Positions 45,276 to 54,890 of a stretch of 64,000 bases of DNA are shown piece by piece. Numbering within the stretch: the first letter of the stretch is position 1; each line of letters begins with the position of its first letter. Both the position numbers and the translations under genes were made by a program. Source of the stretch: Lientehia hominis (lineage in GTDB: Bacteria; Bacillota; Clostridia; Lachnospirales; Lachnospiraceae); the NCBI RefSeq assembly GCF_021044755.1, contig NZ_JAJNOR010000006.1:186001-250000 (forward strand). Direction: 5' to 3'. The notes beneath the pieces were generated by a model that was given only the letters and a program-made list of their open reading frames with translations, searched no databases and had not been told where the DNA came from.

Positions 45276-47171
45276 TCACGCTTCTTCTGATTCTTCCTTT
45301 TCCGGCACGCAGCTCCCGGTTACGATCGGATGGATTGTCCTGTCCGCCAGGATTGCCGCCAGGTCCACTCCCAGTTTATCCCGGATTGCTTCCATCAGGC
45401 CGTTTTTAAGCGAATCGCTCAGAAGAGAGCCAAGCCCCTCTTTTATCATACGTCCTCCCGGCGTCTCATCCCAATGTATTTCTATTCTTTCACCGTGATC
45501 TCTGAAAATGCACTTCATCTTCCGGCGGACTGCTTCTTCCAGAAACGCGATATCCAGTTTCAGGACAGGATAACCGTCTTCATCTTTTGTAAATTCTCCT
45601 TCTGTTCCCAACAGATAAGGTTCGCCATGGAAAAAGACCTCTGTTTCGGCCGCTCTGCCGAATCCGATTTCCAGCCGGTGCAGCATGCCGCCCTCCTCCA
45701 TGGAAACATAAAACTTCTTATTTTCGTAATGAAACCCTACAGAATGGATGCCTTCCGTATAATTGTTATGAAATACCTGAAGGACCAAAGGGCTGAGGCC
45801 CACATGAGTCTGTTCCAGCCGGTAAACACGGCCGTTCAGCAAGCGCTTCAGCTTTTCTTCTTCCAGAAAATGATTCTCTCTGCTGTTTTTCCTCGGCCGG
45901 TTCCAGGCGTTCAGGCTTCCCTTCCTGATTGTCCTTCCGCTTCTTCGAACCCCGCTTCCTGAGACACAGGAAACGGCTTTCCATCCGCCGCGGCCGCCGG
46001 TCCCCGCCAATTCCGGGACGCCTCTCCTGCCGTCTCTTCTGAGGCTGGCTTCCACATCCCGAAGCTTTCTGAGCCCCGCGGGGTCTTCCGGCAGCTCCTC
46101 TCCCGGCTGAAAGTCATCTTCAAAATATTTTTTTACAATATTTAACAGCACACAGCTTTGAAACAGCTCGTCGCTTCCCGCGTTGGACGCTACGACCATG
46201 TCGATATCTGGATAGACCACGATGTTCTGTCCCAGCATGCCGTTAAAGGTATAGCTCCCAGGGCGGCCGCCCATCCAGACCTGATATCCATATCCATAAG
46301 GCCCCATGCTCTCTGGCGTATCTATATGTTTGCTGGTCGCCGTTTCCACCCAGGACTCCGGAATCAGCTGCCGGCCCTTCCAGTTTCCTTTCTGCAGATA
46401 AAGCTGCCCCAGCTTCGCCGCATCCTCTGTACCGATGAAAAGTCCCCATCCGCCTTTCGTGATGCCCTTTGGGCAGGCCTCCCAGAAAACCTGGGTGATT
46501 CCCATCGGCTCCCACAGCCGCGGACGGAGATAGTCCATCATGCTCTCCCCGGTCAGTTTAGTCACGATGGCTGACAAGATATATGTGTTCATGCTGTTAT
46601 ATTCAAATTTCGTACCCGGCGTCCCCTTTACTCCCGCCTGCAGATAGCTGGCCGTCCAGTCGTCACCTGACACGATCCCGGTTTCATTAAACGTGACTCC
46701 CGACGTCATAGTCAGCAGATGCTCCACCTTCAGATTCTTCTGCCGTATCCCCGCAAGAAGTGACTTGCTGTCAAGCAGATGCAGCACTTTGTCATCCAAT
46801 GAAAGCTTTCCTTCTTCTATCAGCATCCCGATGGCCATTCCCGTGATCGTTTTGCACATGGAATAGGACGCATGCCACATATCACGGCCATACGGAGCAA
46901 CGTCAGCTTCCCCGATGACATTGCCGTGGCGGAGTACCATCACATGATGAAGATCCGTCCTGTTGTCTCCCGCCAGTTCCTCAAAAAACGCGGCCAGGCG
47001 CCGGGAGGGCACTCCCTGGGATTCCGGTGTCATCCGTGGAAACGGCTGAGAGAAAGCTTCTTCTTTAAAGGCCGGTTTCTGCGGCGTATATGTCACCTTG
47101 CTGATATTCTCCATATTTCCCCGAATCAAATTCTTCAATAAGTCCATCACTGCCAATTGTTCTTTCAGCAT
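45276..47171 (-). CDS. Serine hydrolase (class C beta-lactamase-like) with C-terminal extension
   Basis: A 631-residue protein. Residues 45-340 form a beta-lactamase/penicillin-binding-like serine hydrolase: SMCK holds the nucleophile Ser104 and Lys107, EYNS supplies the Tyr191 motif, and FNGMLGQN replaces the third motif. No signal peptide is seen, so it is probably cytoplasmic; such enzymes are esterases or peptidases. Residues 440-631 form a beta-rich domain common in clostridial relatives. Between them, about 377-433 is a strongly basic, Gly/Arg-rich stretch unlike the rest, possibly from compensating frameshifts. ATG 47171 is preferred to an upstream GTG at 47192 because GGGTGGG precedes it. 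Confidence 0.8.
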   Translation of the reverse strand: MLKEQLAVMDLLKNLIRGNMENISKVTYTPQKPAFKEEAFSQPFPRMTPESQGVPSRRLAAFFEELAGDNRTDLHHVMVLRHGNVIGEADVAPYGRDMWHASYSMCKTITGMAIGMLIEEGKLSLDDKVLHLLDSKSLLAGIRQKNLKVEHLLTMTSGVTFNETGIVSGDDWTASYLQAGVKGTPGTKFEYNSMNTYILSAIVTKLTGESMMDYLRPRLWEPMGITQVFWEACPKGITKGGWGLFIGTEDAAKLGQLYLQKGNWKGRQLIPESWVETATSKHIDTPESMGPYGYGYQVWMGGRPGSYTFNGMLGQNIVVYPDIDMVVASNAGSDELFQSCVLLNIVKKYFEDDFQPGEELPEDPAGLRKLRDVEASLRRDGRRGVPELAGTGGRGGWKAVSCVSGSGVRRSGRTIRKGSLNAWNRPRKNSRENHFLEEEKLKRLLNGRVYRLEQTHVGLSPLVLQVFHNNYTEGIHSVGFHYENKKFYVSMEEGGMLHRLEIGFGRAAETEVFFHGEPYLLGTEGEFTKDEDGYPVLKLDIAFLEEAVRRKMKCIFRDHGERIEIHWDETPGGRMIKEGLGSLLSDSLKNGLMEAIRDKLGVDLAAILADRTIHPIVTGSCVPEKEESEEA

Positions 47172-47283
47172 ATAATCCCACCCTTCTGCCACTATTATAA
47201 GGTTATTGTTCCCGACTTTCCATTAACTTTTCGTAAACAATCCTAAAAATTAACCTTTTTTTGCTAATTTTATATTTCATCCC

Positions 47284-47312
47284 TTGTAAACCGGATAAAT
47301 TTGTGCTATTAT
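47284..47312 (+). promoter_or_regulatory. Promoter of the riboswitch-controlled ATPase
   Basis: TTGTAA (47284-47289) and TATTAT (47307-47312), separated by 17 bases, lie about 37 bases before the riboswitch aptamer. Confidence 0.6.
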
Positions 47313-47348
47313 GAGCACACTAAAATAAGAAATATCGTTATCCCTCTT

Positions 47349-47434
47349 GATAAGGGAGTAGTCAGCGCGGCGCGTGATGAAGCCAACATCCCTGGAACCC
47401 ATTCCTGGCTTCGTACTAAATGACGAGACTTATC
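47349..47434 (+). ncRNA. yybP-ykoY (manganese) riboswitch aptamer
   Basis: Conserved elements occur in order: the outer stem GATAAG/CTTATC, GGGAGTAG at its 5' side, a hairpin (TCAGCGC/GCGTGA type), a long stem GAAGCCA/TGGCTTC with the ACATCCC and GAACCC internal loops, and ACGAGAC before the closing strand. This is the yybP-ykoY pattern, a class that binds manganese. The 3' strand of the outer stem overlaps a terminator arm, so ligand binding should favour read-through into the P-type ATPase gene. Confidence 0.85.
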
Positions 47435-47466
47435 TGTTATGGAACAGATAGGTCTTATTTTTATTT
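47426..47466 (+). terminator. Riboswitch expression-platform terminator
   Basis: A 13-base stem (AGACTTATCTGTT/AACAGATAGGTCT, one wobble) with an ATGG loop, followed by TATTTTTATTT. Its left arm contains the CTTATC that closes the aptamer, so aptamer folding and termination exclude each other. It lies 73 bases before the ATPase start. Confidence 0.87.
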
Positions 47467-47538
47467 CGCAGGATAGTTCTCAGAACGATTTCCTGGAAGA
47501 AACTGCGTCCGTCATTTATTATTTCAAAGGAGGTTCTC

Positions 47539-50175
47539 ATGAAACCATACTTAGCAGAATTTTCTCAAGTCATCAAAGATCTGAACACTTCAGAGCAGGG
47601 GCTGACCGGCGCCGAGGCCGGACGGCGGTTGTCCGAAAACGGCCCAAATAAGCTGAAAGAGGGCAAAAAAGTTTCACTTATTTCCCGCTTTTTTAAAGAG
47701 CTGGCCGATCCGATGATCATCATCCTCATAGCCGCCGCTGTCGTTTCAGGTATTACAGCAGTCTACTCGGGGGAGTCCTTTACCGATGTCATCATTATCA
47801 TGGCCGTAGTCATCATCAACGCTGTCCTGGGGGTTGTTCAGGAAAATAAAGCGGAGAAAGCCATCGCCGCTCTCCAGGAGATCGCGGCGGCTACTTCAAA
47901 GGTCGTCCGGGACGGCCGCCAGAAGACCGTAAAAAGTGAAGAGCTGGTTCCCGGCGACATAATCATCCTGGAAGCCGGAGACGCCGTCCCCGCCGATGCC
48001 AGAATCATAGAAAACGCCAGCCTGAAGGTGGAAGAAGCGGCCCTTACCGGAGAATCCGTACCAGTCAATAAAACCGCGGATACACTGAACCTGGGAACAG
48101 AAAAAGACATCCCTCTTGGCGACCGGAAAAACATGGTATATATGGGAAGTACCATCGTATATGGCCGGGGACGAGCCGTACTGACCGGCACCGGTATGGA
48201 CACAGAGATGGGAAAGATCGCAGATGCGCTGACCAATTCCAAGGATGACCTCACTCCCCTTCAGAAAAGGCTGAATCAATTGAGCAAGGTGCTGAGCTTC
48301 CTTGTTATCGGAATCTGTCTCTTTATTTTCGCCCTGAATATATTCCGTGCCTATCCGGATATCACCGGAGCAAGGATGCTCGATACTTTCATGATTGCCG
48401 TCAGCCTGGCTGTAGCAGCCATCCCAGAGGGTCTGGCCGCGGTGGTCACGATCGTGCTCTCCATGGGAGTCACCAGAATGTCAAAGCGGAACGCTGTCAT
48501 CCGTAAGCTGACTGCCGTAGAGACCCTTGGCTGTACTCAGATCATCTGTTCCGACAAAACCGGCACACTGACTCAGAACAAGATGACTGTAGTGGAGCAC
48601 TCCTCAGCAGATATCCCGGAGCTTGCCAAAGCCATGTCGCTCTGCAGTGACGCTGTTTTAGATGAGCAGAAGGAAGCCGTCGGAGAGCCTACAGAATGTG
48701 CTCTGGTAAATGACGCTTTCTCCCTTGGTCTGTCCAAAACAGATCTGATGGAACAATATCCCCGTATAGGCGAGGCTCCCTTTGATTCCATGCGGAAGAT
48801 GATGTCAACGGTCCACAATACTTCGGAACACGGCATTCTGCAGTACACCAAAGGCGCACCCGACGAGGTTCTGAAACGCTGTACGTCCATGTGGGACGGC
48901 AGCCGGGAAGTCCCTCTCACGGAAAGTCTCCGTCAGGAGATCCTTTCAAAAAATAAGCATATGGCGGATCAGGCTCTCCGCGTTCTCTGCGGCGCCATGC
49001 GAGTATGGGATTCTAGTCCCGCCTCCTTCGACGCGGAATATCTGGAGCAGGAGCTTTGCTATCTGGGGCTATCCGGCATGATCGATCCTATCCGTCCTGA
49101 GGTGCGGGATGCGATAGCTGAATGTAAGAATGCGGGGATTCGTCCCATCATGATCACGGGGGATCATCGCGATACCGCCGTGGCTATCGCCCGTCAGCTG
49201 GGAATCCTTCAGGATGACAGCGAGGCCATAACCGGTTCCCGGCTAAATGACATGAGCGATGAAGAACTGTTCCGGGATGTGAAGCATTTCTCCGTATATG
49301 CGAGGGTCCAGCCGGAACACAAAGTACGGATCGTAAAGGCCTGGAAATCCAAAGGATGCATCACCGCCATGACAGGAGATGGCGTAAACGACGCTCCTTC
49401 CATTAAAAGCGCAGATATAGGCGTGGGCATGGGAATAACCGGAACAGATGTGACAAAAAACGTAGCGGACATGGTGCTCGCCGACGATAATTTTGCCACA
49501 ATTGTTTCCGCCGTGGGCGAGGGCAGGCGAATTTATGACAACATCCGCAAATCCATTCAGTTCCTCCTGTCCTCCAATCTGGCCGAGGTGCTCGCCATCT
49601 TCTTTTCCACCATCCTCGGCTTTACCATACTGAAACCAGTCCACCTGCTTTGGATCAACCTGATCACTGACTGTTTCCCCGCCCTGGCTCTCGGCATGGA
49701 ACACGAAGAAGAGGATATCATGAAACGGGCTCCCCGAAGCGCGGATGACGGTATCTTTGCCGGCGGCCTTGGCTTTGACGTGGTCTTTCAGGGTGTTCTG
49801 ATAACCTTTCTCACCATGTCCGCTTATTTCATCGGTCATTATGTCGAATCCGGCCGGTTTGAAATCGCCGCCAGTGCCGACGGCATGACAATGGCATTCC
49901 TGACCTTATCCATGGTGGAGATATTCCATTCTTTCAATATGAGGTCCCGAAGAGCTTCCGTATTCCGGATACACGAGCATAATAAGTTCCTTTGGGGCGC
50001 CATGGCTCTGTCTTTCCTCTGTACGGCCGCCGTGATCTATGTCCCCTTTCTGCGGAACGCTTTCGGCTTTGCCCATATTACCTTGGCTGAATACGGACTT
50101 TCCATGGCTCTGGCTGTCGTGATCATCCCGATCATGGAACTGGTAAAATTTATACAGCGGCGCCTGCACAAATAG
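47539..50175 (+). CDS. P-type cation-exporting ATPase (type II, Ca/Mn)
   Basis: An 878-residue P2A-like ATPase. TGES is the phosphatase loop, IPEGL (295-299) is the ion-site helix motif, phosphorylation occurs at Asp339 of SDKTGTLT, KGAPDEVL binds nucleotide, and GDGVNDAP (613-620) is the hinge. Cation transport N- and C-terminal domains are present, with about ten helices. By sequence this class moves calcium or manganese out of the cell; the manganese riboswitch upstream favours manganese export. AGGAGG precedes the ATG. Confidence 0.92.
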   Translation: MKPYLAEFSQVIKDLNTSEQGLTGAEAGRRLSENGPNKLKEGKKVSLISRFFKELADPMIIILIAAAVVSGITAVYSGESFTDVIIIMAVVIINAVLGVVQENKAEKAIAALQEIAAATSKVVRDGRQKTVKSEELVPGDIIILEAGDAVPADARIIENASLKVEEAALTGESVPVNKTADTLNLGTEKDIPLGDRKNMVYMGSTIVYGRGRAVLTGTGMDTEMGKIADALTNSKDDLTPLQKRLNQLSKVLSFLVIGICLFIFALNIFRAYPDITGARMLDTFMIAVSLAVAAIPEGLAAVVTIVLSMGVTRMSKRNAVIRKLTAVETLGCTQIICSDKTGTLTQNKMTVVEHSSADIPELAKAMSLCSDAVLDEQKEAVGEPTECALVNDAFSLGLSKTDLMEQYPRIGEAPFDSMRKMMSTVHNTSEHGILQYTKGAPDEVLKRCTSMWDGSREVPLTESLRQEILSKNKHMADQALRVLCGAMRVWDSSPASFDAEYLEQELCYLGLSGMIDPIRPEVRDAIAECKNAGIRPIMITGDHRDTAVAIARQLGILQDDSEAITGSRLNDMSDEELFRDVKHFSVYARVQPEHKVRIVKAWKSKGCITAMTGDGVNDAPSIKSADIGVGMGITGTDVTKNVADMVLADDNFATIVSAVGEGRRIYDNIRKSIQFLLSSNLAEVLAIFFSTILGFTILKPVHLLWINLITDCFPALALGMEHEEEDIMKRAPRSADDGIFAGGLGFDVVFQGVLITFLTMSAYFIGHYVESGRFEIAASADGMTMAFLTLSMVEIFHSFNMRSRRASVFRIHEHNKFLWGAMALSFLCTAAVIYVPFLRNAFGFAHITLAEYGLSMALAVVIIPIMELVKFIQRRLHK

Positions 50176-50189
50176 TGCAGGCACCGCCG
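50157..50189 (+). terminator. Terminator after the P-type ATPase
   Basis: CCTGCAC/GTGCAGG stem around an AAATA loop that includes the stop codon region, strengthened by outer CGGCG/CGCCG blocks. The T run after it is short (TTCTC), so efficiency is uncertain. Confidence 0.55.
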
Positions 50190-50224
50190 TTCTCAATACT
50201 CATCTGATTTTGTTACAGCCGAAC

Positions 50225-52498
50225 TTAGAAGCATCCGCTCCATCCGCATCCTTTGCAGATGTTGCAGCCGCCCTCAAAAACAAGCGGTTCTCCACATTCA
50301 GGGCAGCGGATTTTCTGATTGGTGCTTTTCACCGCCTGAGGCTTCGGAGCCTTGGGCGGCACATGGCTTGCATTCTCTCCCTGCTTTGCCAATTCTTCCT
50401 GCACCTCATTGTACATATCCAGCAGCGCGTTTCCCACGGCCATCGGGCAGCAGGAGCCCTTGCTGGTATCCTTCTGGGTCGCGCGCCTTACGGTATAGGA
50501 AGGGCAGGAGCCTGTAGAATTCAGCTGATCAATGATCGTATAAATATCAATGCCGCCGCGGGCGCTGATGGAGATCATCCTGGACAAGCCGATCATAAAA
50601 TTGTTGCAGCCTCCCGTACTTCCCTTGCTGAGATAAGTCTCCAGCAGAGCTCCCGTATAAGGATCGAAAAGAGCGATACAGTGGAGACTTCCGCAGCCGG
50701 TGATCAGCTTCCGCTTCTTTCCGATGACGTCATCGTTCACCAGAATGATCTCACCGCGTTCCAGCCCCTCTCCGGCTACTGCTCCCTTCGGCTCCTCCGG
50801 CACATCTGTGGACAGGATTCCGGCTCTCTGGCAGCCATCACGGAAAATCGTGATTCCCTTAAGCCCCTTGTCATAGGCGTACTGATAAAGAGACTCTGTC
50901 TCCTCTACGGTGAATTGCTTCGGTACATTTACCGTAGAACTGATGGAAGCGTCAATATGGGTCTGCCAAATGGACTGCATGTTGATCCTGGACCGATAAT
51001 CCAATGTCATAGCTGTCACAAAATAGGGAGGGAGCATACTGTCGTCGTTGATCTTGTGATCCTTCATGTAATTTTCCACGATCTTCGTATACACCTTGTA
51101 GTATACGTCTTTGCCATGAAGGGATTCTGTCTTCCTTTCATAATAAATGGCATAAATAGGCTCTATCCCTCCGGAGATTCCCAGCATGGTGGATAAGGTT
51201 CCTGTGGGAGCTATCGTCAGAAGCTGTGAATTTCTCAGCCCGTATTTTTTCACCATTTCTCTGGTAGGCTCGGACGTATTCTGCTCAAAAAACTCGGTTC
51301 CCATAATCTCCTCTGTGGCGCATTTCGGAAATGCCCCCGACTCCTTTGCCAGAGCCGCGGAAGAGGCAATGGCCGTATCAGCCATCGCAAAGCCTATCTT
51401 ATCACAAAGCTCTATGGCCTCTTCCTCACCGTAGGTCACACCCAGCTTCACAAGCATGTCCGCCAGTCCCATGATGCCCAGACCTATCTGACGCCAGTCG
51501 CGGACACTTTTCTGCTGCTCCTCCAGCGGATGCAGGCTCAGCCCCTCATCCAGCACCTCGTTCATCGCTCTGACGCAAATTGCCACGCACTGCTTGAACC
51601 CGTCAAAGTCAAAAGATGCTTCCGGCGTAAAAGGATCCTTTACAAACTCAGCCAGGTTCATGCTGCCCAAGAGACAGCTGCCTCCGGCGGGCAGCGGTTC
51701 CTCTGCACAGGGATTTACGCCTGCATAAGAAAAGTCCTTGGTATTGCTGAGCAGATTCCATCCGCAGATTCTGTCCCAGAACAGAGCTCCCGGCTCCGCA
51801 TAATCCCAGTTGGCCTCCGCAATCTGGTGAAACAGTTCTCTGGCATTGACCACCCGTTCAATCTTTTCTCCGGTCGCCTCTCTCGTGTAGTGGAGATGAT
51901 ACGATTTATTTTCTTTCACGGCCTCCATGAATTCATCATATACCCTGACAGAAATATTAGCCTTCGTCACCTTCGTGAGATCTGTCTTCAGCTTGATGAA
52001 ATCCTCGATATCCGGATGAAAACAATCCATGGAAATCATCAGAGCTCCCCGGCGCCCATTCTGCCCGATCAGATCCGTGACCAGAGAATACAGATCCATA
52101 AAAGATACCGCGCCGGTAGTCTCCCTGGCCGCATTGTTGATACGGGCCCCCCGGGGACTCAGTCCGGAAATATCAATACCGCAGCCTCCGCCGTAGCTGT
52201 ACGTACGGGCCAGCTTTTTTGCACAGTCAAAAATACTTTCTATTTCATCCTTGGGGGGCGCGATCACATAGCAGTTTGACAGCGTGATCTTTCTTCCCAC
52301 GTATTCCAGACCGCGGTTGGACAATATCCTGCCGCCGAACAGAAATTTTTTCTCTTTCATCAGGCGGGCTATATCCTTATTTCCACTGCTTATCCGCTCT
52401 ATCCAGTGATCAAAATCTTCTCCTTCATAGCAATATTTATTCTGCCAGATATCAATACCCAGCTGATTTTCTTTTCCTAACCACTCTTCGATCGTCAT
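50225..52498 (-). CDS. nrdJ: Adenosylcobalamin-dependent (class II) ribonucleotide reductase
   Basis: A 757-residue class II reductase converting ribonucleotides to deoxyribonucleotides without oxygen, using B12. LSNCYVIAPP holds one redox Cys, GGGCGIDIS and the NPCAEEPLPAGGSC segment supply the active-site Cys and Glu, and PTGTLSTMLG is the phosphate-binding loop. The C-terminus has a Cys-rich zinc-ribbon (CPECGEP, CNICKGCGWSGC) that likely carries reducing equivalents. ATG 52498 follows GAGGAGTG. Two NrdR-type boxes lie directly upstream. Confidence 0.94.
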   Translation of the reverse strand: MTIEEWLGKENQLGIDIWQNKYCYEGEDFDHWIERISSGNKDIARLMKEKKFLFGGRILSNRGLEYVGRKITLSNCYVIAPPKDEIESIFDCAKKLARTYSYGGGCGIDISGLSPRGARINNAARETTGAVSFMDLYSLVTDLIGQNGRRGALMISMDCFHPDIEDFIKLKTDLTKVTKANISVRVYDEFMEAVKENKSYHLHYTREATGEKIERVVNARELFHQIAEANWDYAEPGALFWDRICGWNLLSNTKDFSYAGVNPCAEEPLPAGGSCLLGSMNLAEFVKDPFTPEASFDFDGFKQCVAICVRAMNEVLDEGLSLHPLEEQQKSVRDWRQIGLGIMGLADMLVKLGVTYGEEEAIELCDKIGFAMADTAIASSAALAKESGAFPKCATEEIMGTEFFEQNTSEPTREMVKKYGLRNSQLLTIAPTGTLSTMLGISGGIEPIYAIYYERKTESLHGKDVYYKVYTKIVENYMKDHKINDDSMLPPYFVTAMTLDYRSRINMQSIWQTHIDASISSTVNVPKQFTVEETESLYQYAYDKGLKGITIFRDGCQRAGILSTDVPEEPKGAVAGEGLERGEIILVNDDVIGKKRKLITGCGSLHCIALFDPYTGALLETYLSKGSTGGCNNFMIGLSRMISISARGGIDIYTIIDQLNSTGSCPSYTVRRATQKDTSKGSCCPMAVGNALLDMYNEVQEELAKQGENASHVPPKAPKPQAVKSTNQKIRCPECGEPLVFEGGCNICKGCGWSGCF

Positions 52499-52517
52499 TG
52501 GGACACTCCTCTCAATC

Positions 52518-52564
52518 ATACTACATTTTGTCGCACTTCAAAATGATAGCACAATATGTAGTAT
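52518..52564 (-). promoter_or_regulatory. Tandem NrdR boxes before nrdJ
   Basis: The site at 52549-52564 (GCACAATATGTAGTAT) matches the NrdR consensus ACACWATATVTWGTGT at 14 of 16 positions. A weaker copy at 52518-52533 matches at 11 of 16. Their starts are 31 bases apart, the three-turn spacing usual for paired NrdR boxes. Confidence 0.75.
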
Positions 52565-52587
52565 TACGCAAGAGGTGTTTTAATACA

Positions 52588-54228
52588 TTACTGCAAAATC
52601 TGCTTAAGATCCTCTTCCGGCGTGCTGATCAGACGAATATCATAGTTCTCAGTCAAAAAGTTTAAAACATTTTCAGACAAAAAAGCGGGAAGGGTAGGCC
52701 CCAGATAAATCTTCTTCATTCCCAGGTACAAAAGAGAAAGCAAAATACAGACGGCTTTCTGCTCGTACCAGGAAAGAACCAAGGTTAACGGCAGATCATT
52801 TAAACCGCATCCAAAAGCATCTGCCAAAGCGGCGGCTACCCGGACGGCGCCATACGCGTCGTTGCATTGTCCCATATCCATAAGACGGGGAAGGCCGTCT
52901 GTCTCTCCTCCTATTGTACCCAAATTCAAGTCATTAAACCGGAATTTCCCACAGGCCAGAGTCAGTATCACCGAGTCCTCCGGTGTCTTCTTCACAAATT
53001 CCGTATAATAATTTCTCCCTGTCCTGGCTCCGTCGCATCCTCCTACCAGGAAAAAATGCCGTATGGCTCCTGACTTTACGGCTTCCACCACCTTATCTGC
53101 CACGGACAGGATCGTTCCGTGGCCAAATCCGGTAGTTATCTCATTTCCTCCATTTATACCTGTGAATTCCTTTGATTCCTTATAGCCACCCAGCTCAAGA
53201 GCTTTTTTGATCAGAGGTGTGAAATCCTTTTCCCCGTTTTCTGCTTCTCCTTCTCCAATATGAATCATTCCGGGATAGGATACCACGCCTGTGGTAAAGA
53301 CTCTGTCAGAATAAGACGCGCGTACCGGCATCAGACAATTGGTCGTAAACAATACCGGCGCGGGGATATCTGCGAATTCTTTCTGCTGATTCTGCCATGC
53401 GGTACCAAAATGTCCTTTTAAATGTCCATATTTTCTGAGTTCCGGATAGGCATGGGCCGGAAGCAGCTCTCCGTGGGTATAAATATTGATGCCTTTCCCC
53501 TCCGTCGCCTCCAGAAGTTGTTTTAAGTCATAAAGGTCATGTCCGGATACCACGATAAACGGCCCGGCTTCCACGAAAAGCGGGACAGACACCGGCGCCG
53601 GCACTCCAAAGGTATCTGTGTTTGCCTTATCCAGAAGCTCCATACATTTCAGATTTACTTCCCCGGTCTCCATCACCAGAGGCAGGAGCTCTTCCATCGT
53701 TTTTTCCTGTCCCACCGCAAATAATCCCTTATAGAAAAACCGGCTGACCGTCTCCTCCTCATACCCCAGGACCATGGCATGATAAGCATAAGCCGCCATT
53801 CCCTTAAGGCCAAATAAAAGAAGCGATTTCAAAGAGCGGATATCCTCCTCTTCCTGCCATAAATCTTTCATGTTATAATCATCGTTTCGTCCGCAGACAG
53901 AAGCACACCCACCACATCCTGGGACCATCCGTTCTTTTTCTTCATGGGCTCGGCTGATCAGTTCTTTTAATGCCTTCTCATCGAAATTGACATTGGTAAG
54001 CGTAGCAAACAATCCCTCCATCATCACTCTGTCTGTACGCTTCGTGGGCTCATTTCCATTCGCTGCTCTGGACAGTCCAATGAGCGCACCGATCAGTTCA
54101 TCCTGCAGCCCCGCTGTATCCGCTGTCTTCCCGCATACTCCTGTACTTCCAGAGCATCCCGTACACCCTGCCGTCTGTTCACACTGATAACAAAACATCT
54201 GATTTTCTTTCGTTTTCATCTCACCCAT
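52588..54228 (-). CDS. hcp: Hybrid cluster protein (hydroxylamine/NO reductase)
   Basis: A 546-residue Hcp. The N-terminal Cys cluster CYQCEQTAGCTGCS...CGK binds the 4Fe-4S (or 2Fe-2S) cluster; downstream Cys residues in HGELLPAHAYPE, TTNCLMP, GGCDGAR and LACGKFRFN, with nearby Glu, hold the hybrid Fe-S-O cluster. Hcp detoxifies NO and hydroxylamine or acts as an S-nitrosylase in anaerobes. Its start overlaps the stop of the ferredoxin gene by eight bases, so they are co-transcribed and probably electron partners. Confidence 0.93.
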   Translation of the reverse strand: MGEMKTKENQMFCYQCEQTAGCTGCSGSTGVCGKTADTAGLQDELIGALIGLSRAANGNEPTKRTDRVMMEGLFATLTNVNFDEKALKELISRAHEEKERMVPGCGGCASVCGRNDDYNMKDLWQEEEDIRSLKSLLLFGLKGMAAYAYHAMVLGYEEETVSRFFYKGLFAVGQEKTMEELLPLVMETGEVNLKCMELLDKANTDTFGVPAPVSVPLFVEAGPFIVVSGHDLYDLKQLLEATEGKGINIYTHGELLPAHAYPELRKYGHLKGHFGTAWQNQQKEFADIPAPVLFTTNCLMPVRASYSDRVFTTGVVSYPGMIHIGEGEAENGEKDFTPLIKKALELGGYKESKEFTGINGGNEITTGFGHGTILSVADKVVEAVKSGAIRHFFLVGGCDGARTGRNYYTEFVKKTPEDSVILTLACGKFRFNDLNLGTIGGETDGLPRLMDMGQCNDAYGAVRVAAALADAFGCGLNDLPLTLVLSWYEQKAVCILLSLLYLGMKKIYLGPTLPAFLSENVLNFLTENYDIRLISTPEEDLKQILQ

Positions 54229-54826
54229 TTTCTTTTCCTTCCTTTATGCTTTTTATTTTTCCATCTAAGCCGATCGTGACCACTTGCCAGGGAAGATTTG
54301 CTCCGCTTTGCGTGAACGACTTTTCTACGGCCCGTTCCAATCCTCCGCAGCAGGGAACTTCCATCCGGATAATCTGGATACTCTTTATTTTGTTTTCCCG
54401 GAGAATCCCGGTCAGCTTATCCGAATAGTCCTCCCTGTCCAATTTGGGACATCCGATCAAGACCCGCCGGCCCTTCACAAAATCCCAATAGAATCTTTCA
54501 TATCGAAATGCTGTACAGTCAGCAGCTATCAAAAGCTCCGCTCCGTCATAACAGGACGCCTGGACCGGCGCCAGCTTAATCTGCACCGGCCAAGGGTTCT
54601 CTGTATTATCAGTTTCCTTACAAAAAGCCGCCGTTTCCTTTTCCACGAAACGAATTGCCTGAGTCGGACAAGCCGGAAGGCAGTCACCAAGTCCGTCGCA
54701 ATAATCTTCCCGCAGGAGCTTAGCCTTTCCGTCTGCCATCCCAATCGCCCCTTCGTGACATGCTTCCGCACAGATCCCGCAGCCATTACATTTATTTTCG
54801 TCTATCTGAATTATTTTTCTTATCAT
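54221..54826 (-). CDS. 4Fe-4S ferredoxin-type protein, Hcp partner
   Basis: A 201-residue protein. Residues 1-65 hold two 4Fe-4S motifs: CNGCGICAEACHEG and CDGLGDCLPACP. The rest is a soluble domain with Cys residues in SCYDGAELLIAADC and VLIGCPKL, and CCGGLERAV, suggesting a further metal or redox site. It precedes hcp in one operon, so it likely feeds electrons to Hcp. ATG 54826 has GGAGG seven bases upstream; an earlier in-frame ATG at 54844 overlaps that site. Confidence 0.87.
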   Translation of the reverse strand: MIRKIIQIDENKCNGCGICAEACHEGAIGMADGKAKLLREDYCDGLGDCLPACPTQAIRFVEKETAAFCKETDNTENPWPVQIKLAPVQASCYDGAELLIAADCTAFRYERFYWDFVKGRRVLIGCPKLDREDYSDKLTGILRENKIKSIQIIRMEVPCCGGLERAVEKSFTQSGANLPWQVVTIGLDGKIKSIKEGKENG

Positions 54827-54890
54827 TGTTTCCTCCTTCATCACACTTATTTGTTGGAAGCCTTGACTTTGTACTATGAGTATAATAAAA

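Noticed and set aside
50210..51196. Plus-strand frame of 328 residues opposite nrdJ
   Set aside because: No motif and no ribosome site; the minus strand encodes a conserved reductase over the same bases.
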